Source: Rhynchopus sp. YZ270_cl-10 (taxonomy: Eukaryota; Euglenozoa; Diplonemea; Diplonemida; Diplonemidae). From it: a DNA stretch of 64,000 bases. Below the pieces are notes generated by a model. That model saw only the letters and a program-made list of their open reading frames with translations, made no database searches and was not told the origin of the DNA. This document shows positions 50,969-58,818 of the stretch, one piece after another. The first letter of the stretch is position 1. Every line of letters begins with the position of its first letter. Position numbers and translations under genes: made by a program. The stretch is taken from contig OZ037894.1 in the NCBI GenBank assembly GCA_964035575.1, forward strand, positions 868,001 to 932,000, read 5' to 3'.

Positions 50969-53833
50969 ATGTTTTCGTACATGGTGTCGAAGTCACGTCC
51001 AGCCTCCACGCGGAGTATCCCGGGCAACGATCCGTCACACGGATCGGCCAAGTGGACGCCACACCCGCCGGCGCCTGTGTGCTGCAGGTCGTGGAACTGC
51101 TATTGCAGTGACGAGGTGACGGCGGCGGCGGAGCAGGCGCACTGGACTGAGGGGCTACGGCAGCCCGCCTACCCGGGGGCAGGCGGCATGAAGCGCAGTG
51201 CAGGGGAGGAGAGGAAGGATCCCGATGTCTTCATCGGAGTAGTGACGGGCGAGAAGGTGCGGGACACGACGGGGCTGTGTGCGCTGGCGCGTGATGCGAC
51301 GGAGGAGGAACCAGGAACGCACTGGGAAGTAACCCGCCGCCTGGCAAACATCACCAAGGCAGAAGCCGCGTACGAGGGCATCCTGCTCGGGCTTCAAGGG
51401 GTGGCCGACGGGTCGTACCCGAAGGGCACCCACGCGCGCGTGTGGGTCACGCACTTGGTGGTCTGGAGGCAGGTGGCTGAGGGGCACGCCTGCGACTCGT
51501 CGTTGCTGAAGCAGAGGCTGGAGAAGGTGAAGGCGCTGCTGGGCGAGTTGAAGAAGAGGGGGATAAGGGTATCGCTGCAGCACTGCGCGAAGGCGGGGAA
51601 GGGGATGAAGGAGGCAGAGAGCAACGCCCAGCTGGTTGCAGGAGGGGTGTACGCCGCAAGGGGATGCAGGACGGAGACGCTGGCAGCTGCCGTGCAGCCA
51701 GGTGTCAAGGGACACCTGGAAAGATGGGGGTTGCGATGGGAGGAATGTGGGGGCAAGGGGGACTGTCTGTTCCGGTCGGTGGCGTGGTCTGTGGAGCGGT
51801 CCCCGAATGGTCACGCAGGCTTCCGCAGGCTCGCAGTTGAGGTGATGAAGGAGCAGAAGGCACACTACAGCCCATTTGTGGACGAGGGGTGCATTGATGC
51901 ATACCTGGCAGGCATGGCGCAGCTGGGGACATGGGGGGACCATTTGTGTCTCCATGCGATCGCCAAGGTGATGAAGGTCCGCATTGTTGTGCTTGACGTT
52001 GGACCGGAGAACGCGCTACGGGCTACGCTGATCGACGGGCAGTCCGACGGGCAGCTGGCAGAAGGAACTCCGGAGAAGGCTAACCTCACCTTCACGGAGT
52101 CTGACGTAGTCCTGGGGTTCGAGGGGGTACACTACGGTGCTGTGGAATCGGCAGGGTTGAAGGTGGGGGAGGAACTTCTGTGCGCAGTGGGACAACCGCA
52201 ACTGCACGTACCGGCTACAGCTGTGAAGGGGAAGAAGAAGGCGACGGCGGTGACCCAGAGCGCAGCGGAGGATGCACTGAACCTGGCGCCCCAGGGATGG
52301 AAAATACCGGTGTGGGATGCAGTGCCCAGCAATGTGGAAGGGGTGACGCAGGTGGCGGCAGTTGCGTGGAAGGCGAGCGAACTTCTGCAGGGGTTACAGT
52401 TGCTGCACCAACTTCCGCAGATGGTGATTGTGTCCCGTTCGAAGTGTACGGGTGCAGCGCGCACGAAGAAGGCGAAGGTGGCGGTGAAGACGGAGCGGGG
52501 AGCAAAGGTGGAAGAAGTGTGGCTGTCGTCCATGACAACTAACTTGGACGACGTGGTGAAGCCGGTGGAGAGCACGTTCTCGAGCAAGCTGATTACGCTG
52601 ATGGGCAGAACGATGTTGCTCCAGGGGGAGGGGCGCACAAAGGGAGAGCAACGCATGCGTCGGTGGTACGGGTTGCAGGGGGTGCGGTGTGGACGCGGCT
52701 TGGAGAGAGGAGGATGGATGGAGATGTCTGTGGACGTGACGGAGGACATGGTGTGCGCCATGCTGAGGAGAAGCGGACGGGAAGGGGTATTTGTGCGGCA
52801 CCTCTTCCAGGCAAAGGAGTACGGGGACTGTGGGTTGTTGTGGAAGGCGGAACCGCTGGAGTCTGCTCTGGCACGGCTGGACCTTGTTGAGGAGAACATG
52901 GAGGATAGCGTGCGCGGACTCGCCGTAGGGGAAGGGGGCTACGCGGTGCGGGTGATGAAGGGGGACTTGGAGGCTGCGAAGAGGCTTCTTGTGCAGGAGG
53001 ACGTCGTCGTGCAGGGACACAGGTACGAGATTGGGGGAATTCCGGCGAACACGTCGGTCCAGCTGTTGTGTGAGGGGCTGGTGAGGGAGGCGAGCTGGAC
53101 GGTGAAGGTGCTGTCGCGAGGGCACAAGTGGACGGTTACGTCGGATGTGCCGTGCCCGAGCACAGAAGGGGTGCTGGAGGTGGGTGGATTGGTGTTGACG
53201 GTGTGTGCGGTGAAGGAAGGGCGTCGTGTGCAGAAGGTGGGTGCGAATCCGTGGGGTTTCCCTCTGGCGCAGTTCCCAGTACCGAGGCAAGGAGCAGCAG
53301 AGAGCGGCGCTGGCACGTGGGCGGCTAAGGCGAGGGGATACGCACCACCTGCAGCTCGACCCCACCCTGCAACAGGGGCACCGGCGGCTCCGGCACCTCC
53401 CGCAGCTTCATCAGCAGCGCAGGACGAGATAGAGATGATGAAGAAGGAGATGAAGGAATTGCGGGAGATGATGAAGGGCGTCATGGAGCAGCAGAAGGAG
53501 ATGTTGGAGGCACAGAAGCGGATGATGGGACAGCCGCAGCAGTCGGCACCAGTCGCGCAACCGCCGCAGCCTCTCGACATGGAACAGCTCAGAGCAGAAT
53601 GTGCTGAGATGAAGGAGACGGTGCAGCAGTGCAAGGACCAGAACGTGCAGCTGGCAGCGGAGAGCAAGCGGCTCACGGAGGAGAACGAGGCGCTGAAGAA
53701 GGCAGCTCGCGAGGCCAAGGACAAGGCCAGGGATGCTCAAGATCGTGGCGGTGAGGAGAAGAAGAAAGATACGACGACGGACGAGAACAGCCGCCCCCGC
53801 GACACGGACAATAACCGAGAAAGGTCGTATTAA
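50969..53833 (+). CDS. LINE-B ORF1: RNase-H-like + OTU + coiled coil
   Basis: 954 residues from the ATG at 50969, which lies 3 nt after the stop of the host LRR frame (TAAACAATG), a layout suited to termination-reinitiation. Residues about 85-235 resemble an RNase H fold of the RVT_3 type: VFIGVVTGEK, ANITKAEAAYEGILLGLQGV, ARVWVTHLVVWRQVAEG, KEAESNAQLVAGG. The catalytic Asp positions read Gly, Thr and Asn and only the Glu is kept, so it probably binds rather than cuts RNA/DNA. OTU protease 255-395: GGKGDCLFRSVAWS (Cys 266), TWGDHLCLHAIAKVM, FEGVHYGAV (His 388). The middle is unassigned. About 815-945 is a Pro-rich stretch and two coiled coils (EIEMMKKEMKELREMMKG; LAAESKRLTEENEALKKA), with a charged tail. 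Likely RNP protein with protease activity. Confidence 0.88.
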   Translation: MFSYMVSKSRPASTRSIPGNDPSHGSAKWTPHPPAPVCCRSWNCYCSDEVTAAAEQAHWTEGLRQPAYPGAGGMKRSAGEERKDPDVFIGVVTGEKVRDTTGLCALARDATEEEPGTHWEVTRRLANITKAEAAYEGILLGLQGVADGSYPKGTHARVWVTHLVVWRQVAEGHACDSSLLKQRLEKVKALLGELKKRGIRVSLQHCAKAGKGMKEAESNAQLVAGGVYAARGCRTETLAAAVQPGVKGHLERWGLRWEECGGKGDCLFRSVAWSVERSPNGHAGFRRLAVEVMKEQKAHYSPFVDEGCIDAYLAGMAQLGTWGDHLCLHAIAKVMKVRIVVLDVGPENALRATLIDGQSDGQLAEGTPEKANLTFTESDVVLGFEGVHYGAVESAGLKVGEELLCAVGQPQLHVPATAVKGKKKATAVTQSAAEDALNLAPQGWKIPVWDAVPSNVEGVTQVAAVAWKASELLQGLQLLHQLPQMVIVSRSKCTGAARTKKAKVAVKTERGAKVEEVWLSSMTTNLDDVVKPVESTFSSKLITLMGRTMLLQGEGRTKGEQRMRRWYGLQGVRCGRGLERGGWMEMSVDVTEDMVCAMLRRSGREGVFVRHLFQAKEYGDCGLLWKAEPLESALARLDLVEENMEDSVRGLAVGEGGYAVRVMKGDLEAAKRLLVQEDVVVQGHRYEIGGIPANTSVQLLCEGLVREASWTVKVLSRGHKWTVTSDVPCPSTEGVLEVGGLVLTVCAVKEGRRVQKVGANPWGFPLAQFPVPRQGAAESGAGTWAAKARGYAPPAARPHPATGAPAAPAPPAASSAAQDEIEMMKKEMKELREMMKGVMEQQKEMLEAQKRMMGQPQQSAPVAQPPQPLDMEQLRAECAEMKETVQQCKDQNVQLAAESKRLTEENEALKKAAREAKDKARDAQDRGGEEKKKDTTTDENSRPRDTDNNRERSY

Positions 53834-53841
53834 TCACGACC

Positions 53842-56800
53842 GTGGGCCTTGCCCCACTAAAGATAGTGTGCAGCAATGTGACGGCGCTGCAGACAGGCGG
53901 GAGCTCTCTGCTGAAGGTTGCGGAGGATGCTCACGTTGTTCTGGTGCAAGAGACAAAGTGCACCGTGACGACGCAGAAGCGCCTCTCCATCGAGTACCGC
54001 GAGCAGGGTTGGCAGGTGGTGTGGGGTAAGGAGTTGCCGGAATGGAGGTCGGCCGAAGAAGCGAAATCTGGTGGTGTTGCGATTCTGGTGCAAGAGGGAA
54101 TACCTGTGCTCACGAGCCCGCCCTCCTCAACCTTGGAAAAGAACCTCTGGGACTCAACGCGATGGGTGAAGGCGAAGGTGGCGTACGGCAAAGGCAACGA
54201 GTGGATCGACGTGACCTCCGTCTACGCGCCGTCGGCGGACCCGGAGGCTAGGGAGAAAATACTTGGCGAGGTGATGGAGGCTGCTGCAGAGCTTGGTGAT
54301 ATTCCTGGGGTGATTGGTGGGGATTTCAACGCAGGTCCAGGGAAATCAGGTGTGCTGGCTGCTACACTGGACACAGGATGGTGGAAGGACACTGCCGAAG
54401 AGCACGCAAGGGTGCTTGGGACGACCCCGGACAACACCTACTTCTCGGTGAAAGACGGCAAGGAGATCCGCAAGAGGCTCGATTACGTTCTGCTGAACCG
54501 AGCTGCGTGCACAGGGCTGTCGTCTGTGAAGGTTGTCCACGACTCTGGGCTCCCGCAGCACAGACCGGTAGAGATAGCGCTGGATGTAGGTGCGTACAGG
54601 CAGATCGTGCTCGCGTACACTCTGCCGAAGCAGTTCCCTTTGGACAAGTGTGGACAAGGCGTGAAGAATGCACAAAAGGCGTTTGCGAGCAAGGAGCTGC
54701 AGTGGGGGGCGCTTCAACACCCTCAGGATAGGTGGATACAGTGGAACAAGTGGGCAGAGGACTTCTTGCTGCAGGCGTGCGAAGGCGAGATTGAGGGCCC
54801 GACGAAGGCGTATTGCGGAAGAGGCAAAACGTTTGACCCGAAGCCGAAGCACCGGACTGCGAAGCAGAGCAAGGAAGGGGACGCTCTGACAGTGAGCCAG
54901 AGAAGGCTGACGAAGAACGTGGGCAGGCTGGAAGAATGTCGGCTGTGGTACGTGAGGAGCAACGGTGGTGTGCCGCCACATGACGTGTGCAATTGTTGGA
55001 GCAAGGCGCGGAAGGAACTGCGTGTTCTGCTGGACGACGACTCACTGCAACAGGATATGCCTAGCGAGGAGGCTTTGGTGGATCTGTGCAGAGCCGTGCG
55101 AGTGAAGGTGTCAACGCTTGCGGACCGAGTGAAGCGGAAGCGACTGGAGGACTGGCGGCAGCGCCTACGCGATGCATGGCACAACGCTCCCAAGGCGATC
55201 TTCAAATACTGCAAGGACGAACAGTACAGGAAGATGACTGCCCTGAAGAACGAGGATGGGAAGTTCACCGCCAACGCTGAGGAGATGGACACCCTCCTGC
55301 ATGAGGCGTGGATGCCGATTCTTCGCCGATATGCGGAAAAGCCAGAACCCGACTGGGGTGCGTTCAGGGAGAAGTTTACAGAAGACATCGCAGGCAAGGG
55401 GCAAGCGATGCAGATGGACAGGCTGACGGGGAAGGAGTTGCAGCAAACTCTGGGGAGGATGAAGACGCAAACTTCTGCTGGGGTGGAGGGTTGGCGCATG
55501 GCAGAGCTGAAGGCGCTTCCTCTGGTGCTGCTCGACAGGTTGGCAGATGTGTTTGATGCGATTGAGTGTACGGGGGAGTGGCCGCCTTCTTTGATGAGAG
55601 CACTCATTGCGCTCATCCCCAAAGGGGAAGACGACACCCCGCTGAAGCAGCGACCTATCACGATCACTTCGTGTATCTACAGACTGTGGGCGGCAGCGAG
55701 GTTGCGAAGACTGATAAAGTGGCAGGAAAGCTGGATTGGTGAGCAACAGCACGGCTTCAGAGCAGGACACAGCACTGCACACCTGTACTGGCACTTGTCG
55801 CTCAAGCTGGAGAAGGCGGTGCTGTCGGGTGACGACACAGACCAGGTATGGGGCTTCACGATTGACTACGCCAAATGTTTCGATCGTGTGCCTCATGAGA
55901 TTGTGCTATCGCTGGCGGAGGAGTGGGGCGCGCACTGGCGTATTCTTGGACCACTGAGGGCGGCGTACACTGCCATGGAACGCCGTTTCAAGTTGGGAGA
56001 CGTAGGTGTGGGAGGCGCTTTCCGTACGACAAATGGTATCCTGCAAGGTTGCCCACTTTCTGTCGTGCTGTTGAACGCGCTGATGGCAGTGTGGGGATCT
56101 GCAGTGACGAGAAGGACGGGAGCAATCGCCATGGGGTACGCTGACGACGTGTATGCTGTGGCGAACACGGAAGCGGAGGTGCATGGTGCTGCGAGGGTGA
56201 CGAAGGAGTTTATCACTGCTGCGGACATGGAGGTCAAGGCAGAGAAGTGCGTAGGGTTTACCTCGAAGGAGGGAACAAAGACGAAGTTTGGACTTGGCGA
56301 CGGGTTCTTCCCCGACAAGAAGCAGTTCGGGGCGGTTGGAGCAGACATTTTGGCTGGAAAGGGGAACTTCGGGCCCATCGCGCGTGAGCGTGCGGTTACT
56401 GCGCACCGTGTGTTTACGAGGGTTTCGAGTGTGCCATTATCCTTCACTGAGAAGGCACTTATTGGCGCAAGGGGACCAATGATGGCAGCGTTGCATGGGT
56501 GTGAAGTGACAGATTTCTCGAAGCAGACCATCGAGACGTTGAGGCAAGGGGCTGCACTAGCAGTCTGGGGGCAGGGCAGGAAGCAGCGCACGCTGAACAT
56601 TGTGTGGCATGTGTTGTCTCCGGTCGGGATTGATGCGCCAGCGGAGATTGTACAGAGGAGGATGGCGGCCTTTCTCCGACTGACAGAAGATGACGGCATG
56701 CGAAGAGAAGCAGAAGAAGTGTGGAGGCTGGCACATGACCGAAGAGCGGAGCGGGAGGTGAGGCGGCGTGACAGGGCTTCAGATCTGGCACGTCTCCGGC

Positions 56801-58608
56801 GTGAGAACCCTGGGGTTGCCAACCCAAGGGTAACTGAAATGCACAAGAAGGGTGTGATAGAGTTGTTGTGGGACGACCTGGAGCGATACGGATGGCGGTG
56901 GAGCAGCTTCGACTTCTGGACCACACACATCGGGTTGAGGGTGCACGTTCGTCTGTGGGACAAGGGCAAATGGCTGCATGAGCTGAGAGAGGGCATCCGT
57001 GCACACGCGTACCGCCTGACAGTGACGACGAGGCCGTCGATGCAGGGCATTGAGGGAGGTGTGGATCGCCAGGCGACGAACGCAGTGTGGAAGGACCGCA
57101 CGACCGACAGATACCTGGCGGGCGCGATACGCGGAGCCTTGTCGGGCTCTCAGTTGGTGGGGGTGCAGCTGCTGAGGAACAAGGAGGTGGAGACTTCGTT
57201 GTGCCGATACTGTGGTGAGGCGATAGAGGACCGGAGACACGCTTGGTGGTGGTGCCCGCAGTGGGACGAAATTCGTGGAGAGGACATCGGAAAACTCCGG
57301 GTTTTGCTCAAAGACGCACCCCCGTGCTTCTTGGACTTTGGCCTGGTGCCGACGATATTCTTGCAGGAGCTGAGTGTTGCGGAGAGAGAGCAGACGGTGC
57401 GTCGTGTGCAACTGATGCTGGTCAGCATCGCGCTGGCAAGGCAGAAGTACGACGTGGAACATGGGTTTTCGCAGAAGAAGAAGAAGCAAGCGGTGGTGGG
57501 CCAATCCCTTTTTCCTTGGGGCTGGAATCCTCAGGAGGGTGCAGTGCTTGAGAGCTACAACCCGCTGGAGAACGTACTGTGGGGGAGCAAGTACATGAAG
57601 AAGAGTCCACGCTGGACGGAAGACCACTTCTGGGCGCTGAAGGCATGGCTCGCTGCATTGCGTTGGCCTGATGGCACAACGCCCCCCATCACGCAGCTCG
57701 AGCTCATGCTGGACTTTGAGATCTTCTCGGGGTTGGACGTACCGGGTGAGACGGTGTTGAAGAGGGCCGAATCTTTTGGTGCCATGATGCGGACGGCGAA
57801 AACTATGGCGCATGGAAGGGACGTATGGAAAGGAGTGGAGAAGAGGGAGGTGCACCACTTACAGGAACTGGGTGCGGGGATCATGACGGGGTATTCTGTG
57901 CGACCTGTGCTGACGCATGCGGCGGGGGTTGAAGGATACCTGAAGGAGTTGCAGGAGAAGGCGACGTCGCGGAGAGCACTCTCCCGACAAAAGGAAAAGA
58001 CGAAGGCGAGGTGGGGTGACGACGCGGATGTGGCTCATACTTCCACTCCGGAAGAACGCTCAGCAAAGAACGAACGCTGGAAGGAAGCGAAGGAAGAGCA
58101 GAAGCAGGCAGAGGAGGTGCGTAAGAGAGCTGCGATAGCTGCAGTTGCGGCAGAGCAGATTCGACGACAGGAGGCACGCAGGCGGCAGACACCGGCTGTG
58201 CGTGTGGACGTAAGGAGGAAGGTGGGGGCCATGCGGGTGTGTGACATACACACCAAGATGCGATGCGGGGACTGCGAGCACAACAACATCTCCATCACGG
58301 CGTGTTGTGCGACGCACCATTGTGATGAGCTTATTTTGGGTGACTGTGTGGAGGCGCGTGAGGCGTGTGAGGTGCATAACTTCTCGATGTGCGGACAGTG
58401 TGCGGGTGCGGGGAACGTGTCGATGAAGCAGTGCTGTCAGAAGCACCACAACTGTGTGGCCCACGGGAGGGGTGCTTGCGGTGCATGTGTGCAGGCGGGA
58501 CGGAAGAGGAAGAAGGACGGATTGCCGATGCTGGCGTCTCCTCAGGCCTGTTGCGGGAAAGGGCACCACGACACGTCCCAGGGGCGTCTCGGGTTTGCCC
58601 CGCGATAA
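53842..58608 (+). CDS. LINE-B ORF2: AP endonuclease - RT - CCHC - Cys/His-rich tail
   Basis: 1588 codons from a GTG at 53842; the frame is open only from 53815, giving a 19-nt overlap with ORF1 in the -1 frame, and the first ATG lies about 147 codons in, beyond the first endonuclease motifs. AP endonuclease: VCSNVTAL, VVLVQETKC, VTSVYAPSADP, IGGDFNAGPG, RKRLDYVLLN, LPQHRPVEI. RT: IALIPKGEDDTPLKQRPITI, GFTIDYAKCFDRVPHE, NGILQGCPLSVVLLNALM, YADD at 766. CCHC CRYCGEAIEDRRHAWWWC about 1121. The C-terminal 120 residues have repeated Cys/His sets (CDIHTKMRCGDC, ACCATHHCDE, CEVHNFSMCGQC, QCCQKHHNC, ACCGKGHH), a probable zinc-binding array I do not recognise. The expression mechanism is unclear, since no slippery heptamer lies in the overlap. 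Confidence 0.88.
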   Translation: MGLAPLKIVCSNVTALQTGGSSLLKVAEDAHVVLVQETKCTVTTQKRLSIEYREQGWQVVWGKELPEWRSAEEAKSGGVAILVQEGIPVLTSPPSSTLEKNLWDSTRWVKAKVAYGKGNEWIDVTSVYAPSADPEAREKILGEVMEAAAELGDIPGVIGGDFNAGPGKSGVLAATLDTGWWKDTAEEHARVLGTTPDNTYFSVKDGKEIRKRLDYVLLNRAACTGLSSVKVVHDSGLPQHRPVEIALDVGAYRQIVLAYTLPKQFPLDKCGQGVKNAQKAFASKELQWGALQHPQDRWIQWNKWAEDFLLQACEGEIEGPTKAYCGRGKTFDPKPKHRTAKQSKEGDALTVSQRRLTKNVGRLEECRLWYVRSNGGVPPHDVCNCWSKARKELRVLLDDDSLQQDMPSEEALVDLCRAVRVKVSTLADRVKRKRLEDWRQRLRDAWHNAPKAIFKYCKDEQYRKMTALKNEDGKFTANAEEMDTLLHEAWMPILRRYAEKPEPDWGAFREKFTEDIAGKGQAMQMDRLTGKELQQTLGRMKTQTSAGVEGWRMAELKALPLVLLDRLADVFDAIECTGEWPPSLMRALIALIPKGEDDTPLKQRPITITSCIYRLWAAARLRRLIKWQESWIGEQQHGFRAGHSTAHLYWHLSLKLEKAVLSGDDTDQVWGFTIDYAKCFDRVPHEIVLSLAEEWGAHWRILGPLRAAYTAMERRFKLGDVGVGGAFRTTNGILQGCPLSVVLLNALMAVWGSAVTRRTGAIAMGYADDVYAVANTEAEVHGAARVTKEFITAADMEVKAEKCVGFTSKEGTKTKFGLGDGFFPDKKQFGAVGADILAGKGNFGPIARERAVTAHRVFTRVSSVPLSFTEKALIGARGPMMAALHGCEVTDFSKQTIETLRQGAALAVWGQGRKQRTLNIVWHVLSPVGIDAPAEIVQRRMAAFLRLTEDDGMRREAEEVWRLAHDRRAEREVRRRDRASDLARLRRENPGVANPRVTEMHKKGVIELLWDDLERYGWRWSSFDFWTTHIGLRVHVRLWDKGKWLHELREGIRAHAYRLTVTTRPSMQGIEGGVDRQATNAVWKDRTTDRYLAGAIRGALSGSQLVGVQLLRNKEVETSLCRYCGEAIEDRRHAWWWCPQWDEIRGEDIGKLRVLLKDAPPCFLDFGLVPTIFLQELSVAEREQTVRRVQLMLVSIALARQKYDVEHGFSQKKKKQAVVGQSLFPWGWNPQEGAVLESYNPLENVLWGSKYMKKSPRWTEDHFWALKAWLAALRWPDGTTPPITQLELMLDFEIFSGLDVPGETVLKRAESFGAMMRTAKTMAHGRDVWKGVEKREVHHLQELGAGIMTGYSVRPVLTHAAGVEGYLKELQEKATSRRALSRQKEKTKARWGDDADVAHTSTPEERSAKNERWKEAKEEQKQAEEVRKRAAIAAVAAEQIRRQEARRRQTPAVRVDVRRKVGAMRVCDIHTKMRCGDCEHNNISITACCATHHCDELILGDCVEAREACEVHNFSMCGQCAGAGNVSMKQCCQKHHNCVAHGRGACGACVQAGRKRKKDGLPMLASPQACCGKGHHDTSQGRLGFAPR

Positions 58609-58684
58609 CGAAGGTGGTCACGTGGCGCCTTTCTCACCTCTCAGTTCATCTGAGAAGGTGGGGATGGGTCACGTCAACAAGTTT
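58609..58684 (+). other. LINE-B 3' UTR with hairpin
   Basis: 76 nt. CACCTCTCAG (58635-58644), TTCAT, CTGAGAAGGTG (58650-58660) form a 10-bp stem with a single bulged A. It is the likely recognition structure for target-primed reverse transcription, as the element has no poly-A tail. Confidence 0.6.
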
Positions 58685-58778
58685 AAGCTTTAACCACCCT
58701 GGATCTGACACCTCTCAACAACATTACGAGGATTGGCAGAAGCTTTCTTTACGGCTGCACAGCTTTAACGACCCTGGA
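58685..58778 (+). pseudogene. UBL-LRR host gene, one further LRR unit
   Basis: 94 bp: the 19-bp target duplication of copy 1, then 75 bp encoding exactly one 25-residue LRR unit (LDLTPLNNITRIGRSFLYGC, TALTTL) up to the insertion point of copy 2. The phase is kept; the host frame then reads EGYTQRTQKERI and stops at TAA 58813-58815. Confidence 0.88.
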
Positions 58779-58818
58779 GGGATACACACAACGTACACAA
58801 AAAGAAAGAATATAAACA

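Larger units (their letters stand above)
50929..58684 (+). mobile_element. LINE-B copy 1: APE-type LINE inserted in an LRR unit
   Basis: 7756 bp, bounded by the 19-bp target duplication AAGCTTTAACCACCCTGGA at 50910-50928 and 58685-58703. 40-nt leader, ORF1, ORF2 and a short 3' UTR of 76 nt with a 10-bp hairpin (CACCTCTCAG, loop TTCAT, CTGAGAAGGTG) and no poly-A. The target encodes ALTTL(D/E) of the LRR consensus, so the element sits in a coding repeat at a fixed phase. Copy 2 (58779 onward) appears identical over all visible bases, so both are very recent. Confidence 0.92.
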
